The notes below the pieces were generated by a model. That model saw only the letters and a list, made by a program, of their open reading frames with translations, searched no databases and was not told where the DNA came from. Shown in pieces: positions 1 through 12,602 of a stretch of 64,000 bases of DNA. Both the position numbers and the translations under genes were made by a program. Every line of letters begins with the position of its first letter. Position 1 is the stretch's first letter. Source of the DNA: Salvelinus alpinus (lineage: Eukaryota > Chordata > Actinopteri > Salmoniformes > Salmonidae); contig NC_092120.1 in assembly GCF_045679555.1 (NCBI RefSeq), forward strand, positions 12,265,805 to 12,329,804. Direction: 5' to 3'.

Positions 1-1282
1 TACCTTCAAACTCAGTGCCTCTTTGCTTGACATCATGGGAAAATCAAATTAAATCAGCCAAGACCTCAGGAAAATAATTGTGACCTCCACAAATCCGGTT
101 CATCCTTGGGAGCAATTTCCAAACACCTGAAGGTACCACGTTCATCTGTACAAACAATAGTACGCAAGTATAAACACCATGGGACCATGCAGCCGTCATA
201 CCGCTCAGGAAGGAGATGCGTTCTGTCTCCTAGAGATGAACGTACTTTGGTGCGAAAAGTGAAAATCAATCCCAGAACAACAGCAAAGGACCTTGTGAAG
301 ATGCTGGAGGAAACAGGTACAAAAGTATCTATATCCACAGTAAAACAAGTCCTATATAGACATCACCTGAAAGGCTGCTCAGCAAGGAAGAAGCCACTGC
401 TCCAAAACCACCATAAAAATGACAGACTACGGTTTGGAACTGCACATGGGGACAAAGATTGTACTTTTTAGAGAAATGTCCCCTGGTCTGATGAAACAAA
501 GATAGAACTGTTTGGCCATAATGACCATCGATATGTTTGGAAGAAAAAGGGGGGGCTTGCAAGCCGAAGAACACCATTCCAACCATGAAGCACGGGGTGG
601 CAGCATCATGTTGTGGGGGTGCTTTGCTGCAGGAGAGACTGGTGCACTTCACAAAATAGATGGCATCATGAGGGAGGAAAATTATGTGGATATATTGAAG
701 CAACATCTCATGACATCAGTCAGGAAGTTAAAGCTTGGTTGCAAATGGGTCTTCCAAGTGGACAATGACCCCAAGCATACTTCCAAAGTTGTGGCAAAAT
801 GGCATAAGGACAACAAAGTCAAGGTATTGGAGTGGTCATCACAAAGCCCTGACCTCAATCCTATAGAACAGTTTTGGGCAGAACTGAAAAAGCGTGTGCG
901 AGCAAGGAGGTCTACAAACCTGACTCAGTTACACCAGCTCTGTCAGGAGGAATGGGCCAAAATTCACCCAACTTATTGTGGGAAGCTTGTGGAAGGCTAC
1001 CCAAAATGTTTGACCCAAGTTAAACAATTTAAAGGCAATGCTACCAAATACTAATTGAGTGTATGTAAACTTCTGACCCACTGGGAATGTGATGAAAGAA
1101 ATAAAAGCTGAAATAAATCATTCTCTCTACTATTATTCTGACATTTCACATTCTTAAAATAAAGTGGTGATTCTAACTGACCTTAGACAGGGAATTTTTA
1201 CTCTGATTAAATGTCAGGAATTGTGAAAAATTGAGTTTAAATGTATTTGGCTAAGGTGCATGTAAACTTCCGACTTCAACTG
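1..1282 (+). mobile_element. Tc1/mariner element, Sleeping Beauty-type, left end outside window
   Basis: This is a salmonid Tc1-like DNA transposon cut by the window start. The right terminal inverted repeat is visible near 1255-1282 (core AACTTCCGACTTCAACTG) and is followed by TA at 1283-1284, the expected target dinucleotide. Between the ends lies a broken transposase. The Sleeping Beauty assignment rests on recognised terminal repeat and transposase motifs. The left terminal repeat is not in the window, so total length is unknown. The copy is a dead genomic fossil. Confidence 0.92.
35..1054 (+). pseudogene. Tc1-like transposase pseudogene
   Basis: The family enzyme is a DDE transposase of about 340 residues that binds the terminal repeats through paired helix-turn-helix motifs and cuts and pastes at TA. 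Here the ATG at 35 is followed by an in-frame TAA at 50-52. The HTH region then reads in another frame from about 106. A TAG at 469-471 replaces what should be Trp. Two single-base losses in G-runs near 550 and 597 change frame again. From about 597 to 1054 the C-terminal half is intact, with the second catalytic Asp in DNDPKHTSK and the DLNPIEQFWAE region carrying the last Asp/Glu. No full-length enzyme can be made. The start is inferred from family knowledge. Confidence 0.9.
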
Positions 1283-1284
1283 TA

Positions 1285-4087
1285 TATGTGTTAAGCTGAG
1301 CTTAGCATACAGGCCTGAGGAAAGTATACGGAAACAAGTATATAACAATTTGGGCCTAGTTGGTAAAGTTAGAGAGGTATACGATTGAGCAATTTAAGTC
1401 ATCTGTTATGTGTCACATGCCCTGCAACGTACCCTAAATGCATTATCATAAAGATGTATGCATGCGTTCTGCTTTGCATTGCAATCTCATTAGCGTCTCA
1501 GTAAGACACGGACATTACCTTCATGCTCCATCGGTGGCGAATGCCCCCACACTTAGAGCTAGTGGTTTATTCCTCATTTTCAGAGAAACAACACATTATG
1601 CAAATGAGGCAAAACGGATCCATTCAGCATATTCCCAGAAGCCTTTTCCTGTTCTTTATTCAATGTCCGTTGTGCGTTGTTTTGTGTTTTGATGAATCAA
1701 GCGAAGCCACAGGCTATACATCACTCCATGTCTGACAGCAGGAAAATGAATGGTTATTTGTGGCCGTATTTAAAGCTTTTGTCTGCCATCCCCTTTAAGA
1801 TAGGAAGTAGACCAATGACAACAGGGGATGGGATTGATCAGTGATATTACAATTCATTATGCGTTAACACATGGCTGTGACTGTGTATGGCAGTAAAGAA
1901 TACACTTCCATTGTTCCCAGAAATTGTCTACGGAAAAGGTACCACAATGATAAATCTATTGAGCGCATGAATAAGTGCCGAAATAAATGACAAGTTAATT
2001 TATTATGCACTTCTACTGTAGACAGGAAAAACGATCAAACAAAACCATCAGTGTAAATCTATGCTGGGTTTGGACATATTTTGTGTGCTATATTTCCATC
2101 CCTCCCACCACCTTATCGTTGTCTTCCACACTCTCTTCCTGAAGGTCAGATGTTCCTTGTGTTCATCCCTCCTCCCCAACCCTCCCCACCACACAACCCC
2201 CCTGTCTCCATCTTGCTAATCTGAGAGTCAACATTAGATGTACAGCCCCTACCGTGTACCTAGAACACAAACACACGAACACCCACACAAGCACTGGAAG
2301 CTGAGATAGTCCATCTGAAATCAGAGTGCGACTGAACATGTCTGTAAATATACATTGGGAATTAGGGAGAGATTGTGATGGGAGACAGTTGAGTCCCCTC
2401 TCTGCTGTTCTCAATCAAACTTCACTGATGACACGTGGCAACAATCCCAGACGAACAGACAGGTGCTGTAACAGTTTCTCTGGCTATTAGGTTGCTAAAC
2501 AACATTGATATGCTCTTGTTACTCCCCACCAGTATATAAATGAACGCAAACCTTTATTGTTCTGATATACCTGTTTTGTTGTGTATTATTATAGAGTGAA
2601 CATATTGGAAATAACCCAAAGCGTCTCTGTATTCTCATGTTACTCTTATTGTAGGACCAATGGCCTGGAGACTATATAATGCCATCCAATGTCAGTCTGA
2701 CCATGTGTGACACATACAGACTTACCGTGGCTTCACACTGCCACTATGCATAATCAATACATGGCATGAAACACAAACAACCATTAACATCATTTGTGCC
2801 CACTGAACAAATTAGTATGCTGAGCACACCTAGGTTCACAGAGTCCATATCCATACTGAATCACTGTAACGTCAGCCACTGTGGCACGCGCCACACCCTT
2901 GGAATTGCCACAAACACAGAGTCACAGTCACAATATCGCTCGCCTTCTGTCTCACATTAGAACAGATATCACAGCTTCAAGGTCTCGAGAACGGAATTTC
3001 ATGCATACATAAAATATGAGCACTAATGACTATTCCCTTATAACTCCAATGTTCAATTAGCATTATAATGATTTGCCATTTATTTGCTTTTACAGCGATG
3101 TGAAAGAATTGGGTTTCATTAATAATTTGTGAATGTGAAATTAATTGAAAGATACTGCCATAGCAGCTGTGTGTCCTGTTTTGCATAGGGGGGCACAATT
3201 AAATGACGCCTCTCTGCTATGTCGAAATGTGACCTGGGTTTGAAGACCAAGGAGGAGGTGGCGGGATGGAAGGGAACATGGAACAGACAACTCACACTGA
3301 TAGACTAATGTGGCCTGTTAGGCTTGGCTACTGTCATTGTGTCATCTCTCACAGCACCTTTTTGTAGTTTCCCACCACGGTGCTGCATACTGATTGGCTC
3401 TCCTGGCTCCCAGAGAGAGAGAGAGAGATAAGGTAAAGTAAAAGAATCACCTGTCCTCTACAACCCTGCTGACAGCTGCCTTCCCTTTGCCATTGAGCTG
3501 TTCTCCTCCACTCCCTAACACCAGACCTTGAGGCTGTTGCAATAGTTATGCTGCCCACTTTTGATATAGACGTATCACAAATATCAGCTCTGCATCTGTC
3601 GAGGACAATATTAGAGGTAGATATTACAGTACTAGAGTAGCTTGGTTTCATTTTTCAACTGAGCCTTTTTAAAGAATAAAGCATGTTTACACGGGTAGAG
3701 GTAATCTGGGATACAGCCGGCAGAAGTACACAATCCACCATATGTTCCTCCAAATGTGCATGAACATTATATGAGAAAGATATACAGTACACAACATATA
3801 TTGTTGCTCTTGTATGTATGGTGTTTGGATATACGGTTTACGAAGAATGTAGTATATCTGCACATTCATTGTGTATCAAGAGCAAGAATGTGATTAAAAG
3901 AAATCACAGCTCAATCAACATTGATTAATAAGCAAATAAATGAGAGGAGGAATGAGAGCCTATGTCTACCTGTGCTGTCTCCCAGTCAGTGAGGCCCTCT
4001 GAGCTGCTAACACAGAGGTAATACCCAGCCCTGTCCCCCGGAAAGTCTACACTTCCCTCCCCAAATCCTTTTAACACACACTGCATT
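1285..4087. other. Intergenic, no recognised gene
   Basis: AT-rich sequence with only short chance reading frames. It contains a short GA run near 3415-3429. I see no exon with convincing splice sites and no transposon ends. Isolated frames such as 1438-1692 have no recognisable motif. Confidence 0.6.
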
Positions 4088-4548
4088 AGGCTTGGGAGGT
4101 AGATGGTAAATATTGTATACCGGGGTATTTGGAAGTAGCCATGGGATGGTTTTTCAATACGTCAATAGAGTTAAAACAATTTATTTGACAGTTTTTTTAA
4201 TAAATGTGAATATTTGTCGCTACTTTTTAAGAAAATACCTGCAGTCAACTTGTGCAATACCTTAGGTTCTTCATTTCACCTGTCACATAATTGTTGTTTA
4301 CAAGCACACAGCGACGAGAGACTGGAGCCTTGTGAGTCACTCACTTGGGTCTAGAAACGACTGGAGAGATTAAACTAGCAAAAGAGTGGGTGGAATATAC
4401 AGTAAGTTAACATCCTCTGCCTCAGATGTAAAAAAAAAAACTAAACAAAGAGCCCTCAGGGGGAAAAAAAGGTTTTTGAACATGTCCGAACCAAGGCAAA
4501 TTTGGTGGCAGCAAGCCTTGTAGACAAGGCTAAAGAGGACACCCAGGA
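4088..4548 (+). mobile_element. Possible decayed hAT-like element fragment
   Basis: The stretch looks like an interspersed salmonid repeat, with the phrases GTATACCGGGGTATTTGG at its left and a purine-rich segment near 4430-4470. I recognise the general pattern of a hAT-type repeat but see no complete terminal inverted repeats or target duplication. It ends where the small element at 4555 begins. Confidence 0.35.
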
Positions 4549-4554
4549 TATATA

Positions 4555-4861
4555 CTGAACAAAAATATGAACGCATCATGCAATAATTTCAAAGCTTTTT
4601 CTGAGTTACAGTTCATATGAGGAAATCAGTAAATTGAAATAAATTAATTAGGCCCCAACATATGGATTTCACATGACTGGGAATACAGATATGCATTAGT
4701 TGGTCGCAGATACCTTCAAAAGAAATGGGCCTCACAATGGGCCTCAGGATCTCGTCACAGTATTTTTGTGCATTCAAATGGCTGCCCATACCATAACCCC
4801 ACTGACAGCATGGGGAACTCTGTTCATAACGTTGACTTCATGCATTTATATTTTTGTTGAC
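4555..4861. mobile_element. Short non-autonomous inverted-repeat element (Tc1-like MITE)
   Basis: The left end reads TATACTGAACAAAAATATGA and the right end, reverse-complemented, reads TATAGTCAACAAAAATATAA. These are imperfect terminal inverted repeats flanked by TA. The interior (for example TCACATGACTGGGAATACAG near 4669) has no coding capacity. The element belongs to an abundant salmonid family that would need a transposase from elsewhere. Confidence 0.7.
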
Positions 4862-5727
4862 TATAGTTAACACTCAAAATGAAAAAAGAAACACTACAGC
4901 CAGAGTCTTCAGAACAGCAGTAGAAGGACGCTAAACATCACAGCCACTGGTCCAATAAATTGACTGTCAGGAGTTAAATGGACTTGACATGGGGAGAGTC
5001 ATTGTGGGAGGTTTTGAAAACTAAGGTAGAAAAATTCTGTGCTGGGAAGCTAATCTGAATATGTGCTTCCTATTATCACATAGGCAGAAGACCTATATAT
5101 TCTCATGCGTGTGTTATATTCCGATATTGTGATATTTGTTCTACTGCTACATTGATGTCTTGAAATGATATGAAATTTGGGTCTTGTAAGCCCCACAGAT
5201 AAGTATGTGTGCATATGCATATGGCGGGTGTTCTGCAGTGAGGTCTAAAAATGTTGCTGTACATTGATGTCTAGAAAATTACGCTAAAAGAAATTCTGAC
5301 TTGTATGGCTTACACAAGAACGACGCAGTCTAAACTACCAATGGTCACAGCAAATTAACGTTCGTAAGGTTATAATATTGTATAGAACAATCTAATGATT
5401 AATTATATGTAATTAATAATGACATAGGGCAAAGAATACTACGTTTTGACATACATTTCGTTGCACCCTCTTGAATCTCCTCCCGGATCAAGAGCCTTGC
5501 TGTCTGATATTTGTTTTGTGTGCAGAAAACTGTGTGTATCATTTTTATTTAGTTGTATAACTTTATGAGCTGGGATGTCTGTCCTGCAAATAGTCTAGGT
5601 CAGAGACTGTATAAAAAGTTAGCAATGTACTCGTTAGCATTTAGTTAGCATTCTCTATAGGATTTTAATTGTACTTGTGGGCATTGCTAACCTTCGTATT
5701 GGGGGTTGAAAATAGCGCCCCTTGGGT
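4862..5727. other. Intergenic, no recognised gene
   Basis: AT-rich single-copy-looking sequence up to the LINE tail. I see no supported feature in it. Confidence 0.5.
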
Positions 5728-8076
5728 TCAATCAATCAAATATACTTATAAAGCCCTTTTTACATCAACAGATGTCACAAAGTGCTATACAGAAACCCAT
5801 CTTAAAACACCAAACAGCAAGCAATGCAGATGTAGAAGCACGGTGGCTAGGAAAAACTCCCTAGAAAGGCAGGAACTTAGGAAGAAACCTAGAGAGGAAC
5901 CATGCTCTGAGGGGTGGCCAATCCTCTTCTGGCTGTGACGGGTGGAGATTATAAGAGTACATGGCCATTAAGACCAGATTTTTCTTCAAGATGTTCAAAC
6001 AGTCATAGATGACCGCAGGGTTGTAGAGGGTGCAACAGGTCAGCACCTCAGGAGTAAATGTCAGTTGGCTTTTCATAGCCGAGCATTCAGAGGTCGAGAC
6101 AGCAGGTGCGGTACAGAGAGAGAGAGTCGAAAACAGCAGGTCCGGGACAATGTAGCACGTCCGGTGAACAGGTCAGGGAGAGAGAGAGAATTAGAGGGAG
6201 CATACTTACATTCACACAGGACAACAGATAAGACGGGAGAATTACACTAGATATAACAGACTGACCCTAGCCCCCTGGCACATAGACTATTACAGCATAG
6301 ATACTGTAGGCTGAGACAAGGGGGGAAGACGGGGGGGTCGGGGGACCCTGTGGACACGTCCAACGATACCCCCAGACAGGGCCAACCAGGCAGGATATAA
6401 CCCAACCCACTTTGCGAAAGTACAGCCCGCACACCACTAGGGGGATATCAACAGACCACCAGCTTACTACCCTGTGACAAGGCAGAGTATAACCCACAAA
6501 AATTTCCTCCACTGCGCAAACCCGAGGGGGCGCAAAATCAGACAGGAAGATCACGTCTGACTCAACCCACTCAAGAGACGCACACCTCCTAGGGATGACA
6601 TGGAAGAGCACTAGTAAGCCAGTGACTCGGCCCCCATAATAGGGTCAGAGGCAGAGAATCCCAGTGGAGAGAGGGGAGCCGGCCAGGCAGAGACAGCAAG
6701 GGCGGTTCGTCGCTCCAGTTCCTTGCCGTTCACCTTCGCACCCCTGGGCCAGACTATAATCAATCATATGACCTACTGAAGAGATGAGTTTTCAGTAAAG
6801 ACTTATAAGTCGAGACCGAGTCTGCATCTCTCACATGGATAGGCAGACCATTCCATACCAATGGAGCTCCATAGGAGAAAGCCCTGCCTCCAGCTGTTGC
6901 CTTGTAAATTCTAGGGACAATAAGGAGGCCTGCATCTTGTGACTGTAGCGTATGTGTATGGTATGTACGGCAGGACCGAATCGGAGAGATAGGTAGGAGC
7001 AAGTCCATGTAATGCTTTGTAGGTTAGCAGTAAAACCTTGAAATCATCCCTAGCCTTAACAGGAAGCCAGTGTAGAGAGGCTAGCACTGGAGTAATATGA
7101 TACAATAGCAGCCGTGTTTAGCACTAACAGAAGTTTATTTGGTTCTTTATCCGGGTAGCCGGAGAGTAGAAAAAGTCTTGATATGTTTGTCAAAAGAGAG
7201 ATCAGGGTCCAGAGTAACATTGAGGTCCTTCACAGTTTTATTTGAGACGACTATACAACCATCAAGATTAATTGTCAGATCCAACAGCAGATCTCTTTGT
7301 TTCTTGGGACCTAGAACTAGCATCTCTGTTTTGTCCGAGTTCAAAAGTAAAACCTTTGCCTCCATCCACTTCCTTATGTCTGAAACACAGGCTTCCAGGG
7401 TAGGCAATTTTGTTTCATCGAAATGTACAGCTGTGTGACGTCTGCATAGCAGTGAAAGTTGACATTGTGTTTCCGAATGAGATCACCAAGAGTTAGAATA
7501 CATAGTGAAAACAATAGTGGTCCTAAAACGGAAACTTGAGGAACGCCGAAACGTACAATTGACTTGTCAGAGGACAAACCATCCACAGAGACAAACTGAT
7601 ATCTTTCTGACAGATAAGATCTAAACCAGGCAAGAACTTTTCTGTGTAGACCTAATTTGGGATTCAAATCTCTTCAAAAGAATGTGGTGATCGATGGTGT
7701 CAAAAGCAGCCCTAATGTCTAGAAGCACAAGGACAGATGCAGAGCCTTGGTCTGATGCCATTACAAGGTAATTTACCACCTTCACGAGGGCAGTCTCAGT
7801 GCTATGATGGGGTCTAAAACCAGACTGAAGCATTTTGTATATATTATTTGTCTTCAGGAAAGGCAGTGAGTTGCTGCGCAACAGCTTTTTCAAAAAATGT
7901 TGAGAGGAATGGGAGATTCGATATAGGCCGATAGGTTCTTCATTTTTGGGGTCAAGGTTCAGCTTTTTCAAGAGAGGCTTTATTACTGCCACTTTTAGTG
8001 AGTTTGGTACACATCCTGTGGATAGGGAACGATTTATTATATTCACAATAGGAGGGCCAAGTTCAGCAGTTCAGTG
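5728..8076 (-). mobile_element. 5'-truncated L2/CR1-type LINE
   Basis: A non-LTR retrotransposon in minus orientation. Its 3' tail is at the low-coordinate end, where TCAATCAA repeats (5731-5739) look like the short tandem tails typical of the CR1/L2 group. The 3' untranslated part runs to about 6760 and reverse transcriptase coding follows up to about 8076. The 5' part (endonuclease and start of ORF2) is missing, as usual for incomplete target-primed insertion. The next sequence at 8077 is unrelated. Confidence 0.85.
6760..8075 (-). pseudogene. LINE ORF2 reverse transcriptase remnant
   Basis: The family enzyme copies LINE RNA at the nicked target. Read on the minus strand, the pieces in order are a fingers region ([11 protein letters not shown], near 7800), motif A ([10 protein letters not shown], near 7700), the GVPQ and GPLLF motifs (near 7540), motif C (7437-7448) and the C-terminal LHWLPVKARDDFK and SYGAPLVWNGLP blocks (7080-6850). 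The pieces lie in different frames with several indels. Motif C reads YADV where a YADD box is expected, because the codon at 7437-7439 gives Val. This would remove a metal-binding Asp, so the copy is inactive twice over. Confidence 0.85.
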
Positions 8077-11000
8077 CCAGTATTACCAAATATCCTGGTA
8101 TGGCACAAGGTCCGTATGAAGGTATGACAATCTGGACACCGCCCAAGCCTACACTGCATCACCCTGCTCCAGAGGAGATAAATAACTTTTCCAGGGTACC
8201 TTCTCTCACTCCCTCTCTTTCTCAGGGGTCATATGTCAAGGGCATACACACAGTACAAGCCAGCCCATATATTGCACAAAGATTCATAACACAGCAGAAT
8301 AGAAATAAGACACTGGGAAAAGGGAGAGATCGGCAGTTCAGTGGTGATGTCTAGTGACATTTTGGGATTTGTGCTGTAGCAGTGGTCAGAGCAAGATTGT
8401 GGTGAATGCAAGCACAGTTGTGAATTTTGAGTTTATTGTTGAATTCGCCCCCGATCAAAGGTAAAGCACATGCTCAGAGTCTGATATCAACTAGAAGGGA
8501 TTATGTATACTATAATCTATAATCCATAAAAATGACAAAATACCTGAGGCACTAGCTACGCCTCCACAAAGTCCATAAAGATGAGAATATTTACAATGCT
8601 GACTGTCAGTGTGCTCATTGTTTGCAACATAAAAGCTGTTTCCTCGTTTTTTTAAACCTTGTATCTTTCTCAAGGTCGGACATCTCCTCATGGGGAAACA
8701 ACAGTAACAGGATGAAAATAAGTCTAGATCTTCTCCTTAGCCAAACACAGAGAAAGTTATTTGCAACCTGGCCCAACCTTGGTGAAACAACATAAAACAT
8801 CAATATAAAAGCTTTACAAAAAGCTTGTTTACTTATTTTCCCTGATTTTAGAGCTTTTTATGTTCTTGGGTGAATTCATTTGAGTAGACTCATGTTCATG
8901 ACATGGTTATTTTTATCTGGGTCTTTTTCTCTCTCATTAGCAGTAATAGCAGTATTGGTTGCGTTTCAGTTCCAGGGAATATTCTCCAGTTTCTGAAAGG
9001 TGGGCATTAGTATTAACAATGTTGAAGGACATTGATTCTTTGGTCTTCTGCTAAGATACTGTATTGGATTGGCCCTAAAACCCCACAGGCTTACCAAGAA
9101 TACAAATGACAAAACATGAAAACACCTCAATCAGACAAGTAGCAAACCCAGTCTTTTCATTTCATTGCACATTTTACACTATTATTTCCCCTGTTTGGGT
9201 CAGATGAACCCCTTTCACCTAGATCTGCTCCATTCACTAACACCAGCACATTAATAATGATTAGATGCTGCCATTTCCACCAGGGCTCTCTGGAGAGAAG
9301 TGCAGAGAAACAAATGCTATCTTGCCATGATGATATTTGAGGAAAAGGTTACTGTTATTGCACAAGACAGAACAGGGAAATGGAAGGGGGCATCACCAAG
9401 CTCTCTACTAAGGAACAAGCTAATAAGATGGTCGCAGCTGGTATTTTCTGAATGAAATAAATACAAAGGTCACTGGTCTGAGCCAATCGTGCAAGGCGTC
9501 ATTGTCCAAAAACTTTTCCATTCTGATGTTGTAAGATGGTGTCCTATGAAGCTTTTGGCCTGATGGTTCTCAAAACAATCAGAGAAATATCAGTTTTTTC
9601 AATTGCTCAATTACTGCCAGGACACAGTAACTTTTTCCCACAATAGTCTAAGGCTAAGGTCTAAGTACCCCATTTTGACAACACAAAAAAAGTGTCACTA
9701 TGTCCAAGATACCATAATACTCCAAAATCCATAAATGTTCAATCATCCACAGAAGCCGGCGAAAATGTATGCACACAATACAACCACAAAACCTAGAATA
9801 AATGCTGGTCCGACTATTTGAAGAGAGACTGCTTATTTTGATAACACTGCTGCATTGTCATCCTGTTAAAAACACAGGGGTTGAGAGGAAGTCTCACTCA
9901 GCATCCAGATGGCTTTGGAATCACACCCGCTGCTCTCATTTGCTTTTTAATTATCCCTGGACAGCAACACCCTCAGGCCAAAGGCTGCTGCACTCATTCA
10001 CTATGGTCACCCTGCTAAGATAGACATCATTCTGTCTAACAGTGGAATAATGTTATCCCTTGCCCATGTTTTTATAGCTAAAGTACATGTGTTGTGCATG
10101 TTCTTTGAAGTATAAATAATATACCTTTTCAAGGATGTTCCTGGTTGGGAAGTTCACTGGTTCATCAGATGGTGTTGATGTTTCAGAGGAGGACACAGGC
10201 GAATAATGCTAGGTTAGAATGTGGCTGTCTTGACCATCCATCGATGAACCAATCATCCCTTTCAGTGTATGCTGCTGTGTGTTCCAAACAAGCCAAGTCC
10301 ACCGTGTTATTTGTCTTCTGTCACTAGGGTCAATTGGACTTCGGGGAGCAACAGATCTTTATGGACTCAGAGAGGAGGCTGGGAACTGAGGAAGCAACAT
10401 TCCTGTTACTGCTCTATTGCAATGAAAATGTGTCTATGTACTTACTCAACCGTATACAGTAATTTAACGCTTTTCTGAGCCTTTGACCACAGCATCAAAT
10501 GAGGTCCGACTTAGAGGGAAGCAAAAAGAAGGAAGGCAATCATTATAACTCTTACTCTGATGGGTTAGTGACAGCCATACAATATGAAATGCTTTGAAAC
10601 CTACTGAGCGAAGCTAGTTGGAATTCATTAGTATTAGTATCATTTCTCACCAAGGCTCCCTTACTATCAGCCCCCGTCGCCTCCCACCAGGCTTACATCC
10701 CTCTGTGCATCTATCTATCCATACGTATGGAGAAATGAGCTCGAGCACACTGCCACATACAGCCCATCCATCCGTAGCCCATCTCTATAGGCCAGTGATG
10801 GATGGAAGTCAGCAGATTGTTGCAGCCTTAACCAGTTTATCCAGGAATGCAGTGACATCTATTTCTAATAACATCTGCGTTCCCTGAGAATCAGCCTAAC
10901 ACACTCTGACAGACACATATGTCAATACTGTGCTTGTGCGATTTCTACTCTCCTAAGCCCAACTGTAAATTAAAGAATAAGAAAAAAATGGACAAATGAA

Positions 11001-11163
11001 AAACAGATACAACACATCTACAGTATGGACAGTAAAGTTGTAATTAGTCATTGTGATGATTAAAGAACATTATTTAATCAAACTGGTTAGAAATGTGGCC
11101 TTTTAGTTTAATAAAAGGAGCAGACTAATCAACATTTCATAATCGTTTTGATATCAAGTGACC
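8077..11163. other. Intergenic, no recognised gene
   Basis: I see no splice-supported exons, transposon ends or tandem repeats. The short open frames (for example 8100-8354, 9802-10023, 10618-10887) show no recognisable domain and look like chance. Confidence 0.55.
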
Positions 11164-12602
11164 CGGTAGCAGTGGTGTGTATTCATGGATGCCATGTGAA
11201 GCCAGGCTTCCCCACAAAAAAAGAGAAGAAAAAAAAACATAATTTATCTTTCATCTCTGCGTCTTATACAGTTCCTTCAATTCGCAAGAGGCTGAATGTA
11301 TCTCACTGGGGAATGTATTTGAGCGAACGAAACAGCACCCCTCTGTCTCAGTATGTGTAGCGCATCTATCTGACGCTGTCTGGTCAGAAAGAGTATGACA
11401 TTGTTGCTGCCTGTAGCATTGAATGCAATGGAAGCCAGCGAGCATTTGGCCTCCCTTGATAATTAAATAAAAATAGCCAATCAGCGTTGAGCTAAACTGA
11501 GTGAGCTAAACTGTGAATAGTCCTAGCGCACACAAAAAAATTGTCAAAGGACGCCAGTTTGGATTTGGCCAATCACATCACAAGCCAAACATCACTAAAA
11601 ACTTGAATTGGTGCATTTTGTTGTGTTGTTGCCCTTCAGTGGCTAGCAAGCTATCTAAAATCAACCCTTTCCTAAATTAGCCATGGATGGAGATAGGGAT
11701 CTGGACTTGAGGTTTTACTAAATTCTCTGTACTGGCAAATGATTATAAAGGCGATTCTGATCCAACCATAAATCCATACACTGTGCCCCTAGCCTGAGAG
11801 GACAGAAGTTCAACATGTAGCTAGATGCAGTATGCTAATGTTAACTGGCTGGCCTGGCGCATCGCCGCTCATGAAAGGAAGTTAGGCTAGTGAGCAAGTA
11901 GTTTAGCCTAGGACAACAAAAACTAAAAGTGTGTACTGTATGAGAGATTCATAGACCATTTAGGCAACATGAATGAGGAGGATGGCATTTGGCATTTCTC
12001 TACAAGTAGGGTGAGTCAACATGTTTTTTCTACATGCACAGATGCATACACACACACACACACACAGAAATAAGAACCATGGACAGCCACATCATATTTA
12101 GCTTACGTTGATTGGACTAAATCGTTTTTGGTATATTTTAGTTGCCACTGTATTAGACTAATCAGAGGTCATTTTATGATGTTGAAATGTTGATGTTGAA
12201 ATGGTGCTGGAATAGTGGAGGCAGCTCCTGTTTTCTTTGTGACTTGCGGTAACTCTCAGTGGTTCTAAATCAATAGTTGTTTAGTGGTCCAAAAATGTGG
12301 AAACATTACCTTGCTTGACCATGCTGTAGGTCATGTAACTGTTTGTTACATGCAATATGTTTTCTGGACTTCACCGGACAGATGTTGCTCTCTGGTTTTA
12401 TAATGAAACAAAGGTGTGATTGAATTTATTCAGCCACTGTGTCTTCTTATTGTCTCGGCCTTAGGCCTATATATCAGGGTGTGAAGGCATATGAACTAAC
12501 AGGTTATATAGCAAACAACACAATTATCACGACACATACGTTGTAAAAAGGCTTTTTTTCCTGGATTGGCTTCCCAAGTGATTTTACCCACGCACCGCTA
12601 CT
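11164..12602. mobile_element. Probable non-autonomous DNA transposon
   Basis: The left end reads GTAGCAGTGGTGTGT and the right end, reverse-complemented, reads GTAGCGGTGCGTGGG. This is a short, imperfect terminal inverted repeat. The interior has a CA run (about 12050-12066) and no coding frame. I recognise the right-hand part (GGATTGGCTTCCC) as resembling a dispersed salmonid repeat but cannot name the family. No clear target duplication is visible, so the boundaries are approximate. Confidence 0.42.

Noticed and set aside
6065..6611. Frames in the LINE 3' part
   Set aside because: They lie in the untranslated tail of the minus-strand LINE.
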